Source: Tubiluchus corallicola
Lineage: Eukaryota > Priapulida > Priapulimorpha > Priapulimorphida > Tubiluchidae
DNA: 64,000 nt
Direction of reading: 5' to 3'
Assembly (NCBI GenBank): GCA_030141605.1
Contig: JAQGDQ010000148.1
Coordinates: 372,001 to 436,000, forward strand
The notes under the pieces were generated by a model, which was not told where the DNA came from, made no database searches, and was given only the letters and a program-made list of their open reading frames with translations. The position numbers and the translations under genes were made by a program. This document shows, one piece after another, positions 22,301 through 31,841 of this stretch (position 1 is the first letter of the stretch; each line of letters starts with the position of its first letter).

Positions 22301-25300
22301 AATTAAGTCCTCTTTGTAAGGATTTGCTAGACAAGTTCTTATAATTTGGTAAATAGCACAATGATACATTTTCCGGAATCGCCGATAAATCACTTAAAAT
22401 ACACCTATTTTCCATGTTGTTCACGCCTGTTTATATACTGTAGTGACTTGCAGCGAGGGAGTATTTGTGAGAACGTGTGTTACATCATCAAGGTGGGTGG
22501 GACTAATTGCCATTTGCGATCTATCTATTTCCAGGAGGATGGACATTACATTTGCACCCCGCTTCAATTAGGATGAAAGTTAATAAGTGTTTTATAAATT
22601 AAGGCCATAGTTCTTACTTCTATGACATACCTGCATGTAACCACTGATGACAGAACCAGTAGGCTGAGGATTAAATGACGATTCACATTTCACTTGGACT
22701 GCATTTGTGGTTAATGTTTTCCTAGTAGACTGACTTGAATTCTGGTGATCTGATGTCAATGCTCGTCTAAGTGACTGACGTTGAGATTCCTAAACAAAAA
22801 GTTTTTGAATTTAAACAAAAATTAATTGCCGTACCCTTTCTGAAAACAAATCTTTTGAATTAAAACAAATTTTAACTAAATTTTTCTCATATAACTACAT
22901 TTGTGAAACATTTAGCTCAGTGCTTTAACACTATAGCTTATACAAAATGTACAAAAGCTTAAAAATGAAAAATTTAACTTTCTTCACATGTTGGAGATTC
23001 CAGGTAATTTCTACAAACTTGCACCCAAACTGATAAAGTCACATTTCCTACATAAATATGTAGGTACGATTTTAAGGGATACGCATCAACAGTGGTCAGT
23101 TTAATATATGCAGTAAAATCAAGGATACGTCAGAAAATTATCGCTTTGTTTTTAACAATTATAACTTACTTTATTCTTATCTAAAACTTTCTGATGTTGA
23201 CTACATGGCACGGATTCACTACTAGCAGATGATAAGCTAGACAGAGTATGTTTGCTGTCTGGTGTCCAAGTACTAACCGATGACGATGGAGTCGGAGTCT
23301 TGGTGAGATCTACTAATTCTTCCGTTTTTACCTCAATTTTCATTTCTGGCTCAATACGAGGTGACCTACGCACTTTAATGAGGCTTTTGCCACGCTGTGC
23401 ATCAAGTGTACTAGCAACAAGAAGTGCCATGGCATTTAAACTAGCAACACGCTTGCATGATCGGGTGTCGATCACTGCATCCATATCTACTTCGCGACTA
23501 GTTCTAGAGTTGCTACCTTTCGAAGTTCTGAGCGGCTTCTTAAATAATTTCTTTTTGTCTGTTTGCTTTTGTTTCCCTTTTATTAGATCTTTACAAGACT
23601 TTACAGCATGTTTCAAAATTTCAGATCCCTTTGAAAGAGCTTTGTCTTTTGCCACTCTGATTTTTTTGCCAGATTTTTCTTTTAAGGACAAATTTTTACT
23701 GTTGCTCGAATGTGAAATTTTTTTCAATTTGTTCTTGCTCGATTTTTGATTAACAGCCTTTTCCTCAGTCACATTATCATCAACATCATTATTCCATGCA
23801 AGTTTCACTTTTTTTGGTGGTGTTACATCCTCATACATAGCTCCAACCATAGCTTCTGCATTTAAAGCAGCTATTCTCCGTTTTCTAGGCCTTCCTTTGT
23901 TGTGCTTTCTCCCCTTACCAAAGCCTGCATCTCTGCCTTCTTTATTTTTTTCATTCATAATTCTAGCTCTAAGCCTAGTCACAATTTTCTTGGTTTTAAT
24001 TGCAGGCATTCTCTTTTTTGCAGATTTTTGAGATAATTCACTAAACTTTTTACCAATTGCTGACAATTTTCTTGCTGTTTTGGTGCCTAACTTTTTTTCC
24101 CCACCATGATAACTAACTTTGTTGCTGTCAAAATTTAGCACAAATGGTATCCGCTCTATATTGATTGATATGTCGTTATCAATTCGCTGAAATTTCACAA
24201 TCGGCTCCTTATTAACATCTGTCACACTGCACGTGACACAACGATGCGTCTCTGTCCAACTACAGTCCTTGACCAGATGGCGACACCTTCTACAGCGAGA
24301 GCTACCAACACTCGATTCATTCACATAGCTGAAAATGATGCAGAAAATTATTTCACGTAACAGTATATAAAAACAGAGCTATGGATCCTAATTTTATCGA
24401 TACAAAATGTGTGTATTTCCATCCAAGGTGTGTGAGCATAGGTGAGTGATATGATAGGCCCAAGGGAAAGACTATTACTTTACTAAATTGTGCAATGATA
24501 GAAGTGACTCCTCATATATTACAATCCAGAAAATGCTAATAAAAGCAGTATGTGTTTGAAAGTATTGTTGGCCAAACACACAAGCTTTCATAGCTAAATT
24601 CAATGCAGGTAGAATAAAAAAATCTGACTGAAATGCAAAAAAGCTTCGGAATTGCAGGATACTCTAGACACTCGTGAATTACAAATTTGATAAATAAAAG
24701 CTTCTGGATTCTTCTGGATTTCTGCTGGATTTACTACCACTTCGTCATAATATTTATAATAAATTAAGTACTATGTACAGAATCTATTAAAAAAACAATA
24801 CTCAATTCTCGACCCTAGCATAAAAGGAACAATAATACTGGAAGGGAAAATATTACTTTATTTAAAATGATTTACATATAAGAACCTATATATATAAGCC
24901 TACTTTCATTAGTTTTCCATTGCTGCACGCTTTCAGCTATTTATATTTAAATGGACAACAGCGCCTGCAAATTGTGCAAAAATAGGCATTACCTGATCAG
25001 CAGAATATGTCCTGTGGCACAAAGACATCACTTTGAAATCACACCTCAGCCCTCCAATTACAGTAGTTGCCGCTTAATAGATTCACTTTGGGACCGAAGT
25101 GTTTTGACCAAATTAACTGATTGAATCTATTAACCGATGGGCATAGTATTACCGGTATAGAAGTGTGAGTCATCAACTTAGTTTGCACTGCAAAGGCTTT
25201 TAATGAATATTAAAAACGAAGTAATGCCTAAATTCCTTTGCACAGTAAAAACTTTAAAAATATATTTTGAAATATTATTTTATATAAGTGAATTAGCAAT

Positions 25301-28300
25301 AAATTAAAAAGTATACTTTTCTAAATCACATAAGTCTGTTTATTTGCAAAAATTACAAAAAATTCCTTCAAAGTCAGCTGCTTCATTTTGTCGCAAGGAA
25401 GTTGGCTCACAAAGTTCTCACTATTATGAAAATGTTGAAAATCTGTTACTGTGTGATGCACTTATTCAAGTAAAACATTTAGCGATTGGCGTGCTTGAAC
25501 TGCAGTTTTTCAAACTTCTTAACTTTATGCTCTGATTTGCTGTATGATGTTTACATGTTTACTCTCTTTTAAGACACAAGGGATACTGGCTGATTACTGT
25601 ACCGGCATCTTTGATTAAGCGTGAAAGTGTGATTTGCAACAAGAGCTTCAAAAGAAAACTGCTAGACAAGTGATTAAGTGTTAGGCTTCCAGAAATTCTT
25701 GGGCAACAGGTTAATATATTCAAAGCAAAACCGCTACGCTACCGTATTAGCGCATGATAAACGTACTTGCTTACAAACAAAACGGTACTTAACATGATTA
25801 TTTCTACATATATAATGCACAAAAGGGAAGTAAAGATGACATAAAAGTAGGAACAATTACCGATAGTTTTTATGTATATTTGAATAGAAGAGGCCCGTTC
25901 CAGGCGTTTTTAAGTCAATTAACAGTGAGTCTATTAAGCGGTGACTACTGTATAACATAAAAATTTGAAACTGTGGACCTTTTTTAGTTTTTGTGTTTCA
26001 TAGTTCATTGTTGCACAGATGGGCCACATATTTCATTTTCGCTTTAGCAAACTTGAATCAAATGCCTCTGGTGCCACTACAAAATTTCCCCCACTTATGA
26101 CATACCATCACTAACTGTGCTCTAATTCTACACTAACACTGAGAGTTGAATTATCAGAAATATTTTGGCAATTGTTCTAAGAATAAAATGAACAGGACCA
26201 GTGGTGACTCAGCTAAAATTAGTGGGGGTGCTGGGTCGTCAGAAAATTTTTAGTCATTGTTTTAATACTTGTATTTAAATGAAAGGAACATATGTAATCT
26301 TAATGTTGTAATTTGTAAATGTAATTTTAAACAAACAAACATATGAAAGTTTATACATAAACTTAATAAAAACCTAAACAAAAAAATATTTCTTGTTTAC
26401 TAATAGCCTAAACTGTCGCAGTTCAATCTTGGTCCATTCACGGTAAGCATGCAACAACTGACAACAAACTGTGTGAGCGACAGTACTTTCTCTACCTGGG
26501 CACAGACATGTGCGTATGACCGAATGCGCACAATGGCAACACAATGTGTTGCTGGAGCCTACTATGCTGGGTTGTGAAGCAAACAGTACTACCCTCACAT
26601 GCTCTGGTTCTGCACATGTATAAAGAACTAAAAAAGAGATTTATTATACTGAATATTATATTCAGTGAAAATAATGGGTGCTGCAGTTCCACAATACCTA
26701 TACACGAGCTGTCATTGATCAGGACATAAGATCAAAATAGGGCAGTATCTAAAAAAATTGTCCTGTTTTCTTTTAAGTTGTTGTATGCTCTTGTTTTACT
26801 CTTTGTTGTACATGTAACCATGTGTGGAAACTTATGACAAAACTTGAGCACTATAAAAAAGATAAAGGCTCAAAGAGGTCACTTGCACTCTTCTGAGGTA
26901 AATGCACAAGTAGAATGATCACAGTTCCTAAACTCTTGCTATTTTCTGCTAATGCTGATGCTAAAAATGAATACTTATTTTAATGGTACATCAGCTCATG
27001 AGTCCATCATTCTTGCCAGTTGGTAACACTATAAGCTTTTCATAATATCAAAGTGCTTATAGCACCTGGGTTGCTATCTGTTAAAACAATTACCCCAATT
27101 AAATTAAACTAACTTTCGTAATCTTTCATAATAGTTTTGGCTTCTTAAAGCATGTCTGCTGTCGTCTTCAATCTCTCCTTAAACCAGTGGCGTCGTGCCA
27201 TAGGGGCCCGGGCCCCCCAATTTTTTTAGAAAATGTCAAAAATTTGAAGGGCGTCAGCGGCTCGTAATGAGACCGGTAAGCAAATTTATTTCCGACTTTT
27301 TGACACGCGGCCAGCGCTCCATAAATGCGAACAGTATGAGCATGAGTATGTGTTTACCTGAAAGTCAGGATGTAGTTAATTTGTTTGCATGTAATCTATC
27401 TATTCAGGAGGCAGGCAGGAACAATTAACAAAGCAGCTCGTCAAGCAGCATTAGCGTCTTTGCACATTAGACTGTTAGTTAACAAAACGGCTCAGTTAGC
27501 ACTCGAGCTTCGTTCAGCAGTGTGTTATAATAGAGAATAAGTGAAATAATAGAGCAAAAACAATGCAAACATTGAAGTCATGTTGAGCTAGCCTAGTACC
27601 AGAGAGTCAGTTTGTCGAGTTAGCCTAGTACCAGAGAGTCGGTTTGGGAGATACCAATTGATGAGCCACGGCTCAGCCACCTCCTGATTGGACATTGCCG
27701 ACTCTTTGCTACTCCTTAGTGACTCTTTCCCACGAGTTTGCTGCATAAAAGGGCGTGATTTTGAGCACATTTCATCATTTTTCGCCTGCTAGGAGAATCT
27801 CTGCTAGTTTTCGCTGCGAATTTTCACGTGATTCTATATTTCTTAAACGATGTCAAGGCAGTCCAATCTGACTTCACTTTTCAAGTCCAACCGTGTTCCC
27901 GACCCAAGTTCTACGGCGTCTGTATCTACTGTAACGTCGATTCCAACAGAACGAATCCAAAAGGATGAGTACATCCGTCGGTACTTAAAGTCTGTCGTTG
28001 AGCTCTTCTGGAGTGATGTTCTGCGTCGGATTCCTGACAGCTGATAAATACTTAATTAAATTTTAATTTTAATTAAGTTTCCGTTGCTATAGCTTTAAGT
28101 TAAATGCCATGTTAAATAAATCGTTTTTCTTGCAGGCAAAATACTGTTTATTTTTTTCAAAATTAAATTTTTAAAATTTAAAATTCAAATTTAAACAGTT
28201 AAAATCCGCCATTATAGTCGCCCCCCCCCATTTTTTTGCGTGCACGACGCCCCTGCCTTAAACAGGTTTAAATTTGTTTACTAATCAGTAATCACACTAT

Positions 28301-28996
28301 CTGATAAACTGTGCTACTTATTCACTATGCGGTAAGAAAAATGCTTTTCAGTTAGTTACTTAGGGCTTGAGTTTTTCAGAATCACCATGAGTGGGCAGTA
28401 AAGGTACTGCATTGAATAATTTATCACAGCTAACAACTGTCTCCATTTAGGCAGGTACACACCTCAAACAAATCAGCTGTTTCTCCTCTCTATTGAAGTA
28501 AACATACATGCATCTCATACAAACATACAGAAACTAATATGCTTCTACAAGCAGTAGATTCTGAAATGTAACTAAAGGCAGCCATAGTTTTCCATTTATC
28601 TACACAATTATCCAAAAAATCATTGATATTATTCATTTTGCAAGATGTGCACAGCTTTGCACGCAAAGATTTTTAGCACTAAATTTTGGAAAAACAATAA
28701 TAATATGACAATAAAACACCATTACTGGACCAACCTTAAAATCATTTGCTGCTTTTTTGTTGTATTTATAAACTAAACATCATCTAAGATTTTCATTCTC
28801 AAAGTCAAACCGAATGAAACAGTGAGACAGGCAGTTTTAATTGGTGGCCAGGGGTTAAAATTACAATAAATCGCCAGTATTTCAATTAACGCAAGCCTTA
28901 CACCAATAATGCCAAAACATACAACTGACAAACTATCTACAAACTAATAATAAAATGACAAAACTACTGCACTTACTTAACATTTTTTGGCCACAT
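14625..28996 (-). CDS. BAHD1: BAHD1-like BAH-domain heterochromatin protein (complete model, 9 exons)
   Basis: Exons in transcription order: 28996-28977, 24328-23170, 22789-22631, 19783-19691, 19608-19431, 18859-17067, 16363-16201, 15890-15722, 14811-14625 (stop TGA 14627-14625). All phases close; 3921 nt, 1306 residues. Three features identify the family. There are two KR-x-ASLNA-like boxes ([11 protein letters not shown] about 156-166; [11 protein letters not shown] about 299-309), matching the KRRLASLNAEA and KRLASLNA boxes of vertebrate BAHD1. The C-terminal BAH domain has [31 protein letters not shown] and [18 protein letters not shown]. The tail has [11 protein letters not shown] and ends KNPS, like the vertebrate C-terminus. 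Vertebrate BAHD1 is nuclear, promotes heterochromatin and repression, and its BAH domain binds H3K27me3; a similar role here is inference. The first exon is the least certain part. Confidence 0.93.
17067..18859 (-). CDS. BAHD1: BAHD1 exon 6: large central exon, low-complexity, basic
   Basis: One 1793-nt exon encoding about residues 537-1134. It is rich in Ser, Lys, Thr and Pro and probably disordered, as in vertebrate BAHD1. It holds Lys-rich clusters ([16 protein letters not shown]) that could act as nuclear localisation signals, a Lys-rich region near residues 660-770, and three SGPPVL-type motifs near residues 879, 901 and 930. The last residues ([13 protein letters not shown]) start the BAH domain. 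An antisense ORF at 17560-18018 is a shadow. Confidence 0.9.
19431..22789 (-). CDS. BAHD1: BAHD1 exons 3-5
   Basis: Exon 3 (22789-22631, 53 codons) is Gln/Ser/Thr-rich and ends GSVISGYMQ. Exon 4 (19783-19691, 31 codons) encodes [20 protein letters not shown] and following residues, a hydrophobic, probably folded strand segment. Exon 5 (19608-19431) has a CQCQTC motif followed by a Tyr/Pro/His-rich stretch ([12 protein letters not shown]). Exons 3 and 4 join in phase 0 and exons 5 and 6 in phase 1. Each has a good acceptor and a GTATGT, GTAAGT or GTACGT donor. The functions of these parts are not known to me. Confidence 0.85.
19784..22630 (-). other. BAHD1 intron 3
   Basis: 2.8 kb of AT-rich intron. 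Flanking exons join in phase 0, giving GYMQ-TFNEGL. Short ORFs inside (20403-20588, 20823-21068, 21244-21429, 22203-22424) have no recognisable domain. No complete transposon ends were found. Confidence 0.6.
23170..24328 (-). CDS. BAHD1: BAHD1 exon 2: Cys cluster, AT-hook-like motif, ASLNA boxes
   Basis: A 1159-nt exon (about residues 7-393). The acceptor TTTCAG precedes CTATGTGAATG; the sequence opens in frame YVNESS, so the only nearby in-frame start is a GTG (24324-24322) and the true ATG must be upstream. In order: a cysteine cluster C-x2-C-x6-C-x7-C-x2-C (about residues 19-40); basic stretches; KGRPRKRR, which contains the GRP core of an AT-hook, directly before the first ASLNA-like box; a long Lys-rich tract; the second ASLNA box (about 299); two candidate SUMO sites (MKIE, VKTE) with VDLT just after; and a Ser/Thr/Pro-rich end. 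The Cys cluster is absent from the vertebrate BAHD1 N-terminus as I recall it. Confidence 0.92.
25061..25950. mobile_element. Pogo/Tc1-mariner-like element, copy A, TA-flanked
   Basis: The terminal inverted repeats begin CAGTAGTTGCCGCTTAATAG (left) and CAGTAGTCACCGCTTAATAG (right, inverted), flanked by TA on both sides (25059-25060, 25951-25952). A second copy in the opposite orientation lies at 52002-52776, sharing the ends and interior blocks. A short plus-strand ORF (about 25344-25535) with [20 protein letters not shown], followed by a leucine-rich helix, may be the decayed C-terminus of a pogo-type transposase; that is weak. The superfamily is inferred from TA duplication and CAGT ends. 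Confidence 0.8.
27185..28255 (+). mobile_element. hAT-family transposon, internally deleted, perfect 8-bp target duplication
   Basis: The left end is CAGTGGCGTCGTGCC and the inverted right end CAGGGGCGTCGTGCA, followed by G/C homopolymer blocks on both sides. The flanks are a perfect 8-bp duplication CCTTAAAC (27177-27184 and 28256-28263). A 64-codon ORF (27850-28044) starts [15 protein letters not shown], like the N-terminus of ZMYM-type hAT transposases (an R/K-Q-x-x-L-x-x-F-F/K start), then stops, so the catalytic part is missing. Length is 1071 bp. It is likely non-autonomous, moved by a related transposase. Confidence 0.9.
27582..27645. repeat. Two tandem 32-bp units inside the hAT element
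   Basis: Units at 27582-27613 and 27614-27645 share AGCCTAGTACCAGAGAGTC and differ at three positions. They sit in the subterminal part of the hAT element, where short repeats often act as transposase binding sites; that role here is inference. Confidence 0.8.
28977..28996 (-). CDS. BAHD1: Proposed BAHD1 exon 1 (initiator ATG, 20 coding nt)
   Basis: On the minus strand, an ATG at 28996-28994 reads MWPKNV and then AA before a strong donor GTAAGTG (28976 downward). AA plus the C at the start of exon 2 gives Asn and keeps exon 2 in frame (MWPKNVNYVNESS). The sequence just upstream has CpG-containing DNA (GGCCGC, CGCGAG) and a TAGATGGCGCT motif resembling a YY1/initiator element. Other upstream ATGs would read out of frame into a stop. 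No transcript evidence, so this is a best guess. Confidence 0.5.
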
Positions 28997-30465
28997 TCCC
29001 GAAAACTAAGAAACATCAGCGCCATCTACAGACGAAAAAATGAATTGACTCGCGGCTAAGAAACATTGGCCGCTGGCCAACTTTTTCCGAGGCAGTGGCT
29101 TAATTATGTGATTAGTCATCACTATTGCTTTCAAAAAAAGCCCAGACAAGCTGCTGGCTTACCGTGTATATTCCATTTTTTCATAAAAAAGCAAATATTA
29201 TTACAATCAGGGCAATTATTCACACTGTTGTTTTCAATGTTGCTGCCAGGATCATCATCGTCATTTTTATCAGGTAATCCTCATTATTGTTGTTGTCATC
29301 ATCATTATCATCACCGATCATACTCACCACTACCACAATAATCATCATTGTTGTTGTGTTAGTCATGATCAGCTCACCTTCCCTTGTTATAGTCGTGATC
29401 ATCACCACCTTAATCATCATCATCCTGATTATCTAATTTCTAACCATTATCCTCATTATTATTATTATAATTACTGTCTTTAAATTAAGTCATCTCTAAA
29501 TTCGTTATCATCTTCGACATCAATATTAATTGTCATCATTACTATCGTTGTCGTCAGCGTTGTCGTCATCATCACTCCCGTCATAATCAAACAAAAGTAA
29601 TATGATCCTTCATAATAGCTGAAACTTGATTATACCATTGACAGGAACTTGAACTAAAGGGAACTTAGTAGAGGTGCAGATCTAGACACACAATTTCGCT
29701 TGAAGTCGTTATACAAAAAATATTTTTTGCATTTTTTGACTATGTGACCTTGACCTTTGACCACAAAATTGGTTTTCGAGTCTTCACTACACTTATCGTT
29801 ATATATGCCAATTTTCGTGAATACACCTTCATAAAATTTAATTTTTTACTGTGAGGACACGTACTAATTAAACGACAAAACTGAACTATAAGCCGGGACA
29901 GTAACATCGATGCTGTATAGAGTAATGTACTAAAATGTGTAGGAGTGTGCGTATCACCTACGATTTCTAAATTTAAGTATGCCTTATTTCGTTTATTACC
30001 TCATCACAGCTAGTAATAATATATTTCCATCGGTTGTTTTATACTTTTCAACTAAGTACGTACAGCCTAAATCAGGCACACTGTAATAACGCGATATGGT
30101 CAGACAGTTGCATGATGTATTTGATTTGAATTAACAATGATAATTATTAACAAAACAACAAAATAGTTCAGTAACTGTCTTGCGCAAATGTGGCCTTCAG
30201 TAATGACGAACTTTCCTTTAAACTAACCAAAAATAACTCAGATATGCGGGATACCGTTACTCATATCACATTTCTGAAGCCAAACAGCTGGCGAATCTAG
30301 CAGGCGTGCTCTGGATGGAAAGAGCATCAAACATTTCTCTTCCTTTCAGGTTAATTCTGTGTTATAGTTTAAGAGCAGTTACGTCCCCAGTATTAGGCTA
30401 CGTGTGTAGGATTCATAACACCATGTGTATATTTGTGCGAATGTTATCAATTTAAACAAGAAACA
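28997..30465. promoter_or_regulatory. Divergent intergenic region between BAHD1 and RyR
   Basis: About 1.47 kb separates the proposed BAHD1 start (minus) from the RyR ATG (plus), so both promoters probably lie here, together with any 5' untranslated exons. CpG-containing sequence sits near 29020-29095. I see no confident TATA box or conserved RyR 5' untranslated region. Confidence 0.45.
29248..29590. repeat. Degenerate trinucleotide (CAT/ATT/GTT) microsatellite tract
   Basis: Long runs of imperfect CAT, ATC, ATT and GTT triplets over about 340 bp, in the divergent intergenic region. Open frames across it (29066-29341 plus and 29220-29423 minus, the latter Thr/Met/Ile/Val-rich) are artefacts of the triplet repeat. 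Confidence 0.85.
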
Positions 30466-31841
30466 ATGGCAGACTCTCAGGAGACAGGCAGTGATTCTGC
30501 CGAGTTAGATGACATCGCTTTTCTGCGAACAGTAAGTACCGACAAAAATCAGTTACTAAAAAAACGTAGAAGTTAATCAGTATTTGAAACAAAGCTTGGA
30601 GTAAAAAGCATTAATAATTTTGCATTGCTCTTAGCAGCTGTTTTAGATTATTAGCAATTTGTGAAACGTGCGTTTCACTCAAATGAATATCTTAATCACC
30701 TCGCTGCATGTACAAAATCTCCCTAAACAATATAATTATAGAGAAAAATCCATTGTGTGTATAATATGCATACTGTGTACCTGAATTACGGCCATATTCG
30801 TGTGTATAATATTCCTCTACGAGAAATATAACTGGGCAGAGCGGCTGGTGAAACATCCTAGAATCGACTCCAGCGTTTAATCCTACCCGTCCATTTGCTA
30901 GCTAGACTCAGTTTTGATTAACTTTCATTTGTATGTGCATATACGTGAATGCGTTTGTGTTTATATATGTATGTACAAACACAAATACCCTACATTAATT
31001 AATTTTGTACGTACGCATTATATATATATAATTAAAGACATGTTCGCTTAACAACATGTGTTTCTTTAAATGCCGATAGTATTATTGTGAAAACCTGTAG
31101 TGCTCTGTATCTTTCATGTTTTAATGCTAGAGTCGAATGTTTAAGAACTGTCGTGTTACGAGCGACTTATGTATAGAAAAGAGTTATTTTGGTGCAGCTC
31201 AGTAAATCAAATTCAAGGTGATTCTTAGAAATAATTCGTTTATAAATATTCTGTAATGTAGAAAAAGGAAAGTCGGGCTTAGCCTGCGGGCCACACAGTT
31301 TGTGGCTTCATCCATTAAACAAATGATCAAAACATTAAAAGGGTAGGGTGCCAGAAGTCTTTCTGCCCCCGGGCGCCACAAGCACTTGCTGCGCCACTGT
31401 TAGCCAGACCTAAAGTTGCTGCACTAGGCAGCCAATAAAGCAAGCATAATAGAGACCAGTCAGCTATTTTCGTTTTCCCAAAGTTTTTCAATATTCATAA
31501 TGTAAATGACTATATGCAAATAAACAAATTTAATATATTATATAATATTTACATAACTGCACTAGAACATCCATAGAGTTAAAGTGGTCTAAACGTTTGT
31601 GCATGTGGCCGTTTGCACGCAAAATTGTGTTTGCCTTGTCATCAAATAAATAACATTATAGCCCTTTTAAAAAAGGCCAAAAAATCATGCATATTTATGT
31701 GTTTTTCAGGACGACACAATATGTCTCAGCTGCAATGTGGTTATGGCAGGACGAGAGTCCATGGCTGGATCAGAAAGAGTCTGTTTGGCAGCAGAAGGAT
31801 TTGGGAACAGAATGTGCTTTTTAGAAAATATTTCTGACAAG
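30466..31841 (+). CDS. RyR: RyR exons 1-2: start of N-terminal domain A
   Basis: Exon 1 is 30466-30531 (22 codons) and exon 2 is 31710-31841 (44 codons); both are phase 0. Exon 2 carries CLSC, then [20 protein letters not shown]. Between the CLSC strand and CLAAEG is a loop with [10 protein letters not shown] that is several residues longer than in vertebrate or fly receptors as I recall them. Intron 1 (30532-31709) contains repeat debris. Confidence 0.96.

Larger units (their letters stand above)
24329..28976 (-). other. BAHD1 intron 1, rich in mobile DNA
   Basis: 4.6 kb intron in this model. It contains a pogo/Tc1-like element (25061-25950) and a hAT element (27185-28255). The rest is AT-rich, with small unrecognised ORFs (26374-26598, 26492-26692, 26544-26729). 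It depends on the proposed exon 1. Confidence 0.55.

Noticed and set aside
23252-23749. 165-residue plus-strand ORF
   Set aside because: Antisense shadow of BAHD1 exon 2.
24322-24324. GTG as start of the BAHD1 exon 2 ORF
   Set aside because: A good acceptor TTTCAG lies just upstream and animal genes rarely start at GTG; an upstream ATG exon fits the frame.
26197-26260. CAGTGGTGACTCAG and GGGGGTGCTGGG, resembling a hAT left end
   Set aside because: No matching right end or 8-bp duplication found downstream, so not called.
29220-29423. Met/Thr/Val-rich minus-strand ORF
   Set aside because: Artefact of the degenerate CAT/GTT triplet tract.
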